Source: CAZSVP01 sp964637185 (lineage in GTDB: Bacteria; Patescibacteriota; Saccharimonadia; CAILAD01; BJGX01). Taken from it: a stretch of DNA of 20,612 nt. Shown here one piece after another: positions 6,301-12,783 of this stretch. The position numbers and the translations under genes were made by a program. The first letter of the stretch is position 1; every line of letters starts with the position of its first letter. The stretch spans positions 1 to 20,612 of the forward strand of contig CAZWVB010000012.1 of assembly GCA_964637185.1 (NCBI GenBank), given 5' to 3'. A model generated the notes under the pieces. That model was not told the origin of the DNA, made no database searches, and was given only the letters and a program-made list of their open reading frames with translations.

Positions 6301-7464
6301 TTATGTTATTGTATCAAACCGCTCGTGTTGATCGTATTGACTCTCAACCGGTATTCTCATCTGACAAAGCTTTTCTAATCGATGCATATCTATTATCGGC
6401 CGGCGACACTGTTTGTAACGTAAGTCTATGTGGGTATCAAAATACAGCTGAAGTTGGCTATTTTGGGTATAGTGCTGGAATAGTGTTATGCCCAGCCACG
6501 ATTTTGTTCTTAGTTGTACTGGGTCGTTGCACCCAGAATTGGCGTACCAACCACGCTGCGTTGGCAAGACCATGCCGCGGTGAGTATGACCTATGATTAG
6601 ACAATCGTATTTGGACTTCTTGAGATAGCTATCAATCTGGTGTTCATCTATATCTCCACCAGCCCCAAAAATACGGTGTATCAAGTGTGGTACCAGCAAT
6701 ACTGCCAGCCATAGCACTAGCCAGCAGATCGCTATTAGTGTCGTCCCCCAAAAAGCAAAGCTAGCACTACGTAAAAGATAGGCTTCTGTCAGTATCGCCA
6801 ACCATGCAATCGGGGCAATCAGCGGCCAGTAAATACGGTAGCCAAACCGAGACAACACAAAAACAGGTAGCAAGCGGCGATCCACAACATCATCTAGCCC
6901 ATCAGCTAAATTGGGGAAGTGTCGATGTAGGCGCGGCAGGGTACTTTGTACTATCTTTTGGCCTTTGGTGATTTGTCCCGCCTGCATAGGGCGCTCCAGC
7001 CGATTGTAGGGATCAAATTGATGCCCATGTTCAACATGTATAACTCTGCCCCGATAGGCTATATCGACGGCTAGACACAGCTCGGTATTTAAACTACGCA
7101 CAAGTAGCTGTTGTGCTGACTTGTCGTATCCCAACACATCATCATGATTGCCTACTAGAAAAATTACTCTGTGACCTTTCGACTTGGCAAAATTACGTAT
7201 AGCTGTTGTTAGCTCGGAATAATTACTTATGATGTCGCTTAGCTTGCCTGGATATTTCCAGAGTTCAAATATGTCCCCGTTGAGAAACAAATATGCCGAG
7301 GGCTTTCTGCCAAGCTCTTTGATACTGTCAATTAGATATTGCTCGGTGGGTTGACTATGGTATTTTGGACCAAGATGAACATCACTGACCACCAAGCAGC
7401 TGGTCCCCGGCTTTGGACTCAGCCCTAGCAGAGAGGAAATAAGATGGGTGTCCGCTACTCCCAC
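6301..7464 (-). CDS. Calcineurin-like metallophosphoesterase with an internal membrane hairpin
   Basis: 387 residues from a GTG that overlaps the permease stop by 10 nt. The metal-binding motifs of the LpxH-like calcineurin fold are all present in order: DVH at 28-30, GD at 63-64, GNHD at 105-108, HGH at 146-148 and GHTH at 292-295. Between HGH and GHTH lie two hydrophobic segments (about 214-232 and 237-259), so the catalytic domain is interrupted by a membrane hairpin. By family knowledge LpxH-type enzymes cleave UDP-2,3-diacylglucosamine in lipid A synthesis, but I see no lipid A genes here, so a different phosphodiester or lipid-linked substrate is more likely. The context (ABC exporter upstream, FtsB-like downstream) suggests an envelope role. 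The family is confident; the substrate is unknown. Confidence 0.88.
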   Translation of the reverse strand: MGVADTHLISSLLGLSPKPGTSCLVVSDVHLGPKYHSQPTEQYLIDSIKELGRKPSAYLFLNGDIFELWKYPGKLSDIISNYSELTTAIRNFAKSKGHRVIFLVGNHDDVLGYDKSAQQLLVRSLNTELCLAVDIAYRGRVIHVEHGHQFDPYNRLERPMQAGQITKGQKIVQSTLPRLHRHFPNLADGLDDVVDRRLLPVFVLSRFGYRIYWPLIAPIAWLAILTEAYLLRSASFAFWGTTLIAICWLVLWLAVLLVPHLIHRIFGAGGDIDEHQIDSYLKKSKYDCLIIGHTHRGMVLPTQRGWYANSGCNDPVQLRTKSWLGITLFQHYTQNSQLQLYFDTHIDLRYKQCRRPIIDMHRLEKLCQMRIPVESQYDQHERFDTIT

Positions 7465-8588
7465 TTGAAGACTTTGATGGCGATAATAAATACTATCACG
7501 CCCCAGATAATCAAACCTAGGATATCACCTCTCACCTGCCAAAGCGTCGCTCCCTGAGTGGACACCTGTCGCATGGCGTCAGCCAAGTAGGTCAATGGAA
7601 AGAAGCCAGTGATCTTCTGTAGCCAGTCAGGCAGGGTTTCGCGTGGTATGAAAGTGCCGGACAAAAAAAGCATTGGGAAACTCACCAAGTTGGCCACTGG
7701 TGCGGCTTGGTTTTCGTCGCGGGCCCAACCCGCGATAGCAAAACCAAAGGCCAAGAACACAATTACACCTAAGAAGGCAAGAATGAATATGTTGAGCATA
7801 CTACCAACAATATGGACTTTGAATATCAACACGCTTAGCCCTATTAATAACCCGACTTGCAAAATTCCGATTATCATACGAGCGACTGATTGTCCAAAAA
7901 TGAAGGATATCGGGTGTGTTGGGGTCACGAACAGTCGGCGCAAGGCCCCCGAGCTCTTGAAGCTCACGAAAGCAAAGGCGATGCTAAATATGCCAAGCTG
8001 CATGATACTGAGCGCCACTATCCCTGGAATAAGATAATCCAAGTAGCTTAGCCCATGTGTGCTTACACCCTCGGATTGGACACGAAATAGCACTGGGGCG
8101 CGGGTAGCCTGGCTGTTAAACCCGCTCACTATTTGTCCCACTACCAGGCTAGCGGCCTGCCCAGTCTGTGGTTGGCCCTTGTTGTAATAGGTTTGGATCT
8201 GCGCTGGCTGGAAGCTACGGGTGGCTGGATCAAATTGTCCAAACTCCGGCGGTATTACCAAGATAAGGTCGGTTTTGCCCTTCTCAAGCCGCTCTTTGGC
8301 CTGATCGACATTCGACTGTGTGCTGGTATTGAAGACATCTTTGTTATCCCCTATCACTTTGGCAAAATTGCCGCTTAGCTCGGTACTGCTTAGATTGACA
8401 ACGTCCACCTTGAAGCTGCTCTGTTTGGTAGAGTTGAAGGCCCCGAATATCAGTATGAACATCACTGGGATAAATAATGTGAAAAATACCGCTGTGCGAT
8501 TGCGGAAATACATCTTGATACTAGCCACAGTCAAGGTTTTGTAAGCAAGCCACCATTTCTTCTTAAGATTGCGGTTTTGTCTACTCAC
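7455..8588 (-). CDS. ABC-2 type transporter permease
   Basis: 377 residues starting at a GTG that overlaps the ATPase stop as GTGA. The basic N-terminus is followed by a membrane segment at about 33-51, a large extracytoplasmic domain at about 52-182 and five further segments (about 186-210, 232-256, 263-290, 300-316 and 352-373). This 1+5 layout with a big first loop is the ABC-2 exporter form used for drugs, lipids, polymers or peptides. A conserved amphipathic stretch with R, L, F and P around 216-224 precedes TM3, as is typical. Together with the ATPase it probably forms a homodimeric exporter. The substrate cannot be read from the sequence. The downstream phosphoesterase and FtsB-like genes suggest an envelope component rather than a drug. 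Confidence 0.92.
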   Translation of the reverse strand: MSRQNRNLKKKWWLAYKTLTVASIKMYFRNRTAVFFTLFIPVMFILIFGAFNSTKQSSFKVDVVNLSSTELSGNFAKVIGDNKDVFNTSTQSNVDQAKERLEKGKTDLILVIPPEFGQFDPATRSFQPAQIQTYYNKGQPQTGQAASLVVGQIVSGFNSQATRAPVLFRVQSEGVSTHGLSYLDYLIPGIVALSIMQLGIFSIAFAFVSFKSSGALRRLFVTPTHPISFIFGQSVARMIIGILQVGLLIGLSVLIFKVHIVGSMLNIFILAFLGVIVFLAFGFAIAGWARDENQAAPVANLVSFPMLFLSGTFIPRETLPDWLQKITGFFPLTYLADAMRQVSTQGATLWQVRGDILGLIIWGVIVFIIAIKVFKWE

Positions 8589-9337
8589 TCTCGTATTTCC
8601 TTACCTGTTAGATCAATAAATACATCTTCCAAGTTGGCTTTTTGAACTGGTTGCTTCTTCTTAAAGCCCCGTTTTATAAGATGCTCTATCAAGTTTTGTG
8701 GGGTATCAAGGGCTATGATCTTGCCACCATCCATAATAGCTACACGATCACATAGCAACTCGGCTTCATCCATGTAGTGAGTAGTGAGAATAATAGTCTT
8801 GTCGCGTTTTTTGATGTCTTGGACCAGCTCCCAGACATTGCGCCTTGCCTGTGGATCGAGCCCAGTGGTTGGCTCATCCAAAAATAGTACTACTGGGTTG
8901 TTGACCAACGCTGCAGCAATACTAAAACGCTGTTTTTGGCCACCCGATAGATCTTTGACGCGTGACTTAGCCTTGGCAGTCAGGCCAACTTCTTTGAGCA
9001 GCTCGTATGGATCACGACGCGTAGCATATAAATCGCGAAACACGTGCAGTAGCTCAGTCAGATTGAGATTGTCAAAAAACGCCGAACTCTGCAATTGCAC
9101 ACCGATTATTTCTTTGACAGCTTGAGGATCGGATTTGACGTCGATGCCATCGATCGTGATAGTGCCACTATCAATGGTGCGCAATCCTTCCATCATCTCC
9201 AAGGTGGTGGTTTTGCCGGCTCCATTTGGCCCCAATATGCCAAAGACCTCACCTTCTTTGATATCAAAATCAATACCTTTGACGGCGGCAAATTTATCGT
9301 ACGATTTCTTTAGTGCTTTGACTGATATGAGAGACAT
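8585..9337 (-). CDS. ABC transporter ATP-binding protein (exporter type)
   Basis: 250 residues with every nucleotide-binding-domain motif: Walker A GPNGAGKTT at 36-44, Q-loop Q83, signature LSGGQ at 130-134, Walker B ending in D154-E155 and H-loop H187. The TTHYMDEA segment after the H-loop and the C-terminal extension with DVFIDLTG are typical of the CcmA/DrrA-like ATPases that work with ABC-2 permeases. The start is an ATG 15 nt after a perfect TATAAT -10. It is the first gene of a four-gene operon whose junctions overlap or abut (4 nt overlap, 10 nt overlap, 1 nt gap). Confidence 0.95.
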   Translation of the reverse strand: MSLISVKALKKSYDKFAAVKGIDFDIKEGEVFGILGPNGAGKTTTLEMMEGLRTIDSGTITIDGIDVKSDPQAVKEIIGVQLQSSAFFDNLNLTELLHVFRDLYATRRDPYELLKEVGLTAKAKSRVKDLSGGQKQRFSIAAALVNNPVVLFLDEPTTGLDPQARRNVWELVQDIKKRDKTIILTTHYMDEAELLCDRVAIMDGGKIIALDTPQNLIEHLIKRGFKKKQPVQKANLEDVFIDLTGKEIRE

Positions 9338-9351
9338 GGTATCGTAAAGAT

Positions 9352-9357
9352 ATTATA
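9352..9357 (-). promoter_or_regulatory. -10 box of the ABC-ftsB operon
   Basis: A perfect TATAAT on the minus strand, 14 nt upstream of the ATPase ATG (9335-9337). No good -35 is seen at 16-18 nt. The 5' leader would be only a few nucleotides long and there is no clear Shine-Dalgarno, so near-leaderless translation is possible. The 44-nt gap is shared with the divergent gene at 9382; a weak plus-strand promoter (TTGACT 9318-9323, TATCGT 9340-9345, 16-nt spacer) could serve that gene. Confidence 0.45.
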
Positions 9358-9381
9358 GCTGATAGTAGGAAAATATCGAGT

Positions 9382-9633
9382 ATGGACAGCACACAAGATC
9401 CTAATAAGTCAATTCGACGCTTTGTAGATCACTACGGCGAGGAGGCTGCTACCACGCCACTGGTCGACGAGCAGGTGGTGCAGCAATCCCAGCATCTCGA
9501 TCCACTTAGTCAGCCAGCTGAGCCGCAAGTAATATCCAATCAGCCACCAAGATCAGAGCCTAGCCCAGCTATGCTTCGGACCTTCAAGCTTCAAGAAGAG
9601 ATCAACCGTCGCCGCAAACAGCAAGCTAAATAA
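9382..9633 (+). CDS. Small hydrophilic hypothetical protein (83 aa)
   Basis: I do not recognise it. 83 residues, no hydrophobic segment, a Pro/Gln-rich disordered middle (about 33-63) and a basic amphipathic C-terminus from about 66 (EEINRRRKQQ), which may be a short helix. It lies alone on the plus strand between two minus-strand operons and no longer ORF competes on the other strand, which supports it being real. The nearest Shine-Dalgarno-like AGGA is 11 nt before the ATG, which is weak. Its stop is four nt from the stop of the convergent gene. Likely cytoplasmic; function unknown. Confidence 0.55.
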   Translation: MDSTQDPNKSIRRFVDHYGEEAATTPLVDEQVVQQSQHLDPLSQPAEPQVISNQPPRSEPSPAMLRTFKLQEEINRRRKQQAK

Positions 9634-9637
9634 TGCA

Positions 9638-10465
9638 TTACCGGCCCGACTCAAAAATTCTTTCCAACTGCTGAATAAGTTTTTTGTTCAGTTGTTTGCC
9701 ACATTTGCGCGACCATTCTTTCTCTACTCCCAATATATAGGCATAGCCTAGATAGCTTGTATAGAGCTTGCTATCAGCTGGCTGGTTGATGTTGGCTAGA
9801 TAATTGCGAAAGCCTTCAATCTTACCGAGATCGTCCATACCTTTTTGGCTCAAGCGGCTGGATCTAAACAGCCACCAGCCGGCCGCTAATCCAAATACGG
9901 CGATAGCAACACTGCTGGCACCAGGCAAAATGAGGTTTAGCCCATATATGGCAATGATTATCACGCAGATCACGATGAAACCAAGTAGTATAGGCCCGAT
10001 CCGCTTGACCCGTGGTGGCTGTGCGAACTCATCTTCTTCTACGAGCTCAGCACGGATGGTGTTTTGCATATCTAGCTGTAGCTTTGTGATCTGTTGCGAA
10101 TCCAGATCAGACAAACTGCGTTCTCTTAGGCCCTTGGAAAATAGAGATACTATCAGCACCCTCTCAAAACCTTTGAGGCCAGTGAGATTTATCATCCTAG
10201 CCACCAATTTGCCATCCGCGTGTAGGGCAAGTTTTTGGCGAGCTACCAAGTCCATCATGGTGGCGACCAATTCGTGCTTGGTTAGTTCCGAACTCAATAA
10301 AACCCCGACCTCAGCCGGACTAAGCCCGGATGGCGGTTTGGTGACTATACTATTGCGCCCCCGAAATCGAGCGTTGCGAGCCTGTAGCTTGACGAAACCA
10401 CGCCAGGCCAAACCCGAAAGCACTCCTGCCAACCCGACAAAAAATAACAATTCCCGCCAATTCAT
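9638..10465 (-). CDS. DUF2207-type membrane protein (C-terminal module only)
   Basis: 275 residues from the ATG at 10463-10465. A membrane segment lies at about 7-24, then the motif PPSGLSPAEVG at about 43-53 and a segment resembling DUF2207 winged-helix-like parts (ATMMDLVARQKL), two further membrane segments at about 156-178 and 183-198, and a C-terminal part with GFRNYL and ALGVEKEW-like YILGVEKEW that match the end of DUF2207 proteins. The large N-terminal extracytoplasmic beta domain of full DUF2207 proteins is absent. The frame is open upstream to a TTG at 10564, but that stretch has no Shine-Dalgarno and is unlike the family, so I use the ATG. A TACAAT box lies 6 nt before it, hinting at a leaderless message. 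Function unknown. Confidence 0.75.
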   Translation of the reverse strand: MNWRELLFFVGLAGVLSGLAWRGFVKLQARNARFRGRNSIVTKPPSGLSPAEVGVLLSSELTKHELVATMMDLVARQKLALHADGKLVARMINLTGLKGFERVLIVSLFSKGLRERSLSDLDSQQITKLQLDMQNTIRAELVEEDEFAQPPRVKRIGPILLGFIVICVIIIAIYGLNLILPGASSVAIAVFGLAAGWWLFRSSRLSQKGMDDLGKIEGFRNYLANINQPADSKLYTSYLGYAYILGVEKEWSRKCGKQLNKKLIQQLERIFESGR

Positions 10466-10612
10466 AACACTATTGTAACAATAAAAGCTTTGGTGGGCCT
10501 CTCGTTTGAAATCTGGAACCAAATCAAGAAAGACTTGGTTGAATTTTACCAAATGATGAAGCAACAGGATATAACTCGGTACCGTGTTTGATTGGAAATT
10601 TGTTATTTACTA

Positions 10613-11149
10613 TTAGAAATATGCCGCAACCAATGTAGCCAGGTAAAACATCAACACAAAGCTGATCTGAAAAAACAAAAAATTACGCCTAGTTGTTGGT
10701 AAAACGAATGTAACCCCTAGCCCAATCATTATGAATGCTGAAACCAACGCCGTGTAATGGATAATTGCAGTTTGATTGGGTACCAGTGCTATTAATACAA
10801 CGAGCACAAAAGCAAACGTGGCTGCTAAATAGGCTGCAATTTGATGTACTAACTTTTTCAGGCCTGGCAATTCTGGCACTAATGCGAGTACCCAGTCACA
10901 AGCTGTAGCTAATATAATCAAAAAAATCCAAAAATCACCTAAATGTAGTTTTGGAACGAGATATAGAATCAAGAATAGATTATAACTGGTCGTGCCAATA
11001 ATGTAGCAAAGGCCAAAGTATTTGCTGGCTCTTTTGCTCAACGCCGCATGTTGGCTAACTGACATGTGTTTGGCACCCTCTACTCGATATAGTAAATATG
11101 CCCCGCTGATAAATAGAAAAATGGTAGATATTATACCTAAAAAATACAT
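10613..11149 (-). CDS. Multi-pass membrane protein of unknown function (178 aa)
   Basis: Six hydrophobic segments are visible (about 1-20, 45-65, 72-92, 105-125, 132-152 and 157-178), with short polar loops and no catalytic motif I recognise. Overall it recalls DUF998-like six-helix proteins, but I cannot confirm this. The ATG at 11147-11149 lies only 7 nt after the CCA end of tRNA-Ile2 on the same strand, without a Shine-Dalgarno in between, so it is probably transcribed with the tRNA and freed when the tRNA 3' end is cut. A later Met at residue 29 is a less likely start because it would remove the first membrane helix. The 147 nt between its stop and the next gene's ATG hold no other gene. 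Confidence 0.7.
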   Translation of the reverse strand: MYFLGIISTIFLFISGAYLLYRVEGAKHMSVSQHAALSKRASKYFGLCYIIGTTSYNLFLILYLVPKLHLGDFWIFLIILATACDWVLALVPELPGLKKLVHQIAAYLAATFAFVLVVLIALVPNQTAIIHYTALVSAFIMIGLGVTFVLPTTRRNFLFFQISFVLMFYLATLVAAYF

Positions 11150-11156
11150 AATTTCA

Positions 11157-11232
11157 TGGTGGGCCCGGTTGGATTCGAACCAACGGCCAAGCGATTATGA
11201 GTCGCCTGCTCTAACCACTGAGCTACGGGCCC
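11157..11232 (-). tRNA. tRNA-Ile2 (CAU, read as lysidine-AU)
   Basis: A cloverleaf with encoded CCA: acceptor GGGCCCG with CGGGCCC, D-stem GCTC/GAGC, anticodon stem GGCGA with TCGCT, anticodon CAT (11197-11199, minus) and T-stem GTTGG/CCAAC. The D-arm and anticodon arm match the E. coli minor tRNA-Ile2 almost base for base as I remember it, and C4-G69 and C5-G68 fit known TilS recognition positions. It is neither initiator-like (1-72 is paired) nor similar to the tRNA-Met at 5437. It is therefore the expected substrate of TilS (3770-5092). A second elongator Met is the alternative. Confidence 0.88.
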
Positions 11233-11263
11233 TCGTCGAACAATTGTTTCTAGATGTACAAGT

Positions 11264-11269
11264 ATTATA
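11264..11269 (-). promoter_or_regulatory. -10 box for tRNA-Ile2 and the downstream membrane protein
   Basis: A perfect TATAAT on the minus strand, 31 nt before the tRNA 5' end, with a start expected near 11257. I find no convincing -35. Confidence 0.5.
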
Positions 11270-11290
11270 CTAAGTGGAAACAAGCTGTTC

Positions 11291-11341
11291 TCCTCTCAAT
11301 CAAACAAACAGCAACTTGATTTGCTTGATTGGTTTGAAGAG
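11291..11341. repeat. Imperfect long hairpin upstream of the tRNA-Ile2 promoter
   Basis: CTCTCAATCAAAC... (from about 11291) and ...TTGCTTGATTGGTTTGAAGAG (to 11341) can pair with several mismatches and bulges. It lies between the 11391-11420 terminator and the tRNA promoter. No coding sequence is visible in 11233-11441. Confidence 0.3.
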
Positions 11342-11390
11342 CAACATGATCTATTATAACCAAAAAGTATAACTCAAAACCGATATATAA

Positions 11391-11420
11391 ACAAAGAAGC
11401 GCTGGGTCAAACCACAGCGC
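11391..11420 (-). terminator. Terminator of the Ala/Pro-rich small protein gene
   Basis: On the minus strand a stem of GCGCTG with CAGCGC, extended by GG/CC around a TTTGA loop with one bulge, is followed by TTCTTTGTTT. It begins 22 nt after the stop of the 63-residue gene. Confidence 0.55.
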
Positions 11421-11441
11421 CACTTTGGTTGCTAGCAGATA

Positions 11442-11633
11442 TTACATGCCGGCTGCTTGGTCGTCGCCAGCTTCGGCTGGAGCGGCGGGGGCTGCTGGAG
11501 CAGCTTGGTCGCCACCTTCGGCTGGAGCTGCAGCGGGTTGGTCCGCCGGAGCGGCCATACCACCATCGGCGGGAGCTGCTGGAGCAGCTTGGTCGTCGAC
11601 TGGTGCACCTGGGTTCATATTGTCATCGTTCAT
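11442..11633 (-). CDS. Ala/Pro-rich acidic low-complexity protein (63 aa)
   Basis: The composition is extreme: almost only A, P, G, D, Q and E, with AAPAAPA-type runs, about eight acidic residues and no basic residue at all. There is no membrane segment or signal peptide. It is probably disordered. Support for a real gene is strong: a Shine-Dalgarno AAGGAGG 6-7 nt before the ATG, a perfect TATAAT upstream (11667-11672) and a terminator just downstream, i.e. a short monocistronic message. A 21-nt direct repeat (11491-11511 and 11575-11595) lies inside it. G+C is clearly above the surroundings because of the GCN/CCN codons. I do not recognise a family and infer no function beyond high expression. 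Confidence 0.75.
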   Translation of the reverse strand: MNDDNMNPGAPVDDQAAPAAPADGGMAAPADQPAAAPAEGGDQAAPAAPAAPAEAGDDQAAGM

Positions 11634-11666
11634 GTATACCCTCCTTTATGTTTATGTTACAAGCTC

Positions 11667-11672
11667 ATTATA
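11667..11672 (-). promoter_or_regulatory. -10 box of the Ala/Pro-rich protein gene
   Basis: A perfect TATAAT on the minus strand, 33 nt before the ATG, in the 70-nt gap after the proline-rich membrane protein gene. The -35 region is not recognisable. Confidence 0.5.
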
Positions 11673-11703
11673 CTGCTTGTGGTACTGCAAAGACAGCTAG
11701 CAG

Positions 11704-12336
11704 CTATTTCTTACCACCCTGATAATCCTTGATGGCCTGAGCGACTTTGCCATCAGCCTTGAGGTTTTCCCAGAAAATGATCTGCTTGCGATTGATATAC
11801 ATAACATCCTCGGGGCCATGTAGCTCACCACCCAGCTTGGTCAGGCTCAGTTGAGGCTGTTGATTGGAATTCTGTTGTTGGGTCTGGGTAGTCGAAGACT
11901 GATTTTGATTGACTTGTAGATAAAAAATGTCTGTCAGCTTGGCATACTCGCCGTCTATTTGGCTCAGATGACCAAAGTAAACCATATTGTTGGTAAGAAA
12001 CACCGCCTGGTATGATCCGGTCTTGATACTAAGCTCATTGTATTTGCCAGATAACAGTTTGTAGACAAACCCAGCGATCAACAAGGCCACGATTACTATT
12101 ACTGATATTACTACCCATTTGACATAATTCTTGCGTTTGGGCTTGGGGGCTATGGGTTGTGCTACTCGCTGTGCTGGTGGTGGGGGTGGCGGCATGTGCG
12201 ATCCATCTTGTGCTGTACGGCTAGCTGGAGGAGTCGTAGGACGTGTGGGGCGCTGATGCATCTGCGGCGGGCGGCCATGGGCTCGGCGCATCGATGGCGG
12301 CAGTCCAGATGGTTGTTTGGGTCGATTTGGGTCCAT
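11704..12336 (-). CDS. Proline-rich single-pass membrane protein (210 aa)
   Basis: The ATG at 12334-12336 is preceded by AGGAG seven nt upstream; an in-frame GTG at 12351 lies inside that signal and is rejected. Residues 1-68 are basic and Pro-rich with a run of six prolines at about 49-54 (translation probably needs EF-P). KPKRK precedes one membrane segment at about 74-92. The extracytoplasmic part (about 96-210) contains YQAVFLTNNMVYFGHL and a short Gln/Ser/Thr-rich linker at about 145-162, then a second small segment. Proteins of this build, with the YQAVFL...VYFG and LTDI-YLQ pattern, are familiar to me from CPR genomes but have no known function. Type II topology (N-in) is inferred from the basic flank. 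Confidence 0.8.
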   Translation of the reverse strand: MDPNRPKQPSGLPPSMRRAHGRPPQMHQRPTRPTTPPASRTAQDGSHMPPPPPPAQRVAQPIAPKPKRKNYVKWVVISVIVIVALLIAGFVYKLLSGKYNELSIKTGSYQAVFLTNNMVYFGHLSQIDGEYAKLTDIFYLQVNQNQSSTTQTQQQNSNQQPQLSLTKLGGELHGPEDVMYINRKQIIFWENLKADGKVAQAIKDYQGGKK

Positions 12337-12367
12337 GAATACTCTCCTCACTTAGCTTATGCATAGT

Positions 12368-12397
12368 ATTGTAACCGTATCGCTCACCATCTGTAAA
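12368..12397 (-). promoter_or_regulatory. Predicted promoter of the proline-rich membrane protein gene
   Basis: On the minus strand TTTACA (12392-12397) and TACAAT (12368-12373), each five of six to consensus, with an 18-nt spacer, 31 nt before the ATG. Confidence 0.5.
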
Positions 12398-12444
12398 TGG
12401 GCTATGCCTCGATATCTTTCAGATAAAAAAGTTGGCGCAGGCTA

Positions 12445-12473
12445 TTGACACTGATAGTCAGGTTGCGTAATCT
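12445..12473 (+). promoter_or_regulatory. Predicted promoter of the 66-residue protein gene
   Basis: A consensus TTGACA (12445-12450) and TAATCT (12468-12473) with a 17-nt spacer, about 40 nt before the start codon. It diverges from the promoter at 12368-12397. Confidence 0.5.
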
Positions 12474-12514
12474 TAAGTTCATAAGCATAAATTAATTGTG
12501 AGGAGGAAATGCAA

Positions 12515-12715
12515 ATGGCATTCACACACGTCAACTCAAAAGGACAGACTTACTACCTACACCGCCGCGAGGTCACTCTCAAGGGTGGTCGACAGCAAAC
12601 TATTTATTTCTTCGCCCGTGAAGAGAAAGATGGCGTCATCGATGAAATGCCAGAAGGCATGGAAGTAGTGGAAAACACCAAGACCGGTCTTCCAATTCTC
12701 AAAAAGTCCGCTTAA
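12515..12715 (+). CDS. Small conserved-type basic protein (66 aa)
   Basis: Two ATGs two codons apart are possible (12509 and 12515). GAGGAGG ends only about 2 nt before the first but 8 nt before the second, so 12515 is chosen. The protein is soluble, with alternating polar and aromatic residues (TYYLHRREVTLKGG, TIYFFAREEKDG) that suggest a small beta-sheet domain, then MPEGMEVVENTKTGLPILKK. Small proteins of this pattern occur widely in CPR genomes as I recall, without a known function; a nucleic-acid or ribosome-associated role would fit the size and charge but is speculation. Its own promoter, strong Shine-Dalgarno and terminator indicate a well-expressed monocistronic gene. Confidence 0.85.
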   Translation: MAFTHVNSKGQTYYLHRREVTLKGGRQQTIYFFAREEKDGVIDEMPEGMEVVENTKTGLPILKKSA

Positions 12716-12733
12716 ATCAAAAAGTCTCAAAAC

Positions 12734-12762
12734 AAAAAACTCCCGGAAAGCCGGGAGTTTTT
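12734..12762. terminator. Bidirectional rho-independent terminator
   Basis: A perfect stem, AAAACTCCCGG with CCGGGAGTTTT, around an AAAG loop, with T-runs on both strands. It ends the plus-strand 66-residue gene (stop 12715) and the minus-strand solenoid gene (stop 12784). Confidence 0.9.
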
Positions 12763-12783
12763 GTATGGGTTGCAAGACTAGAG

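Noticed and set aside
6301..7464. Calling the phosphoesterase lpxH
   Set aside because: The motifs fit the superfamily, but the membrane hairpin and absence of lipid A genes make the specific name unsafe.
10466..10564. N-terminal extension of the DUF2207-like protein from a TTG start
   Set aside because: No Shine-Dalgarno, not membrane-like or family-like, and the ATG at 10465 begins right before the first membrane helix.
11022..11273. 83-residue plus-strand ORF containing RLDSNQRPSDYESPALTTELRA
   Set aside because: This is the antisense of tRNA-Ile2, another classic spurious ORF.
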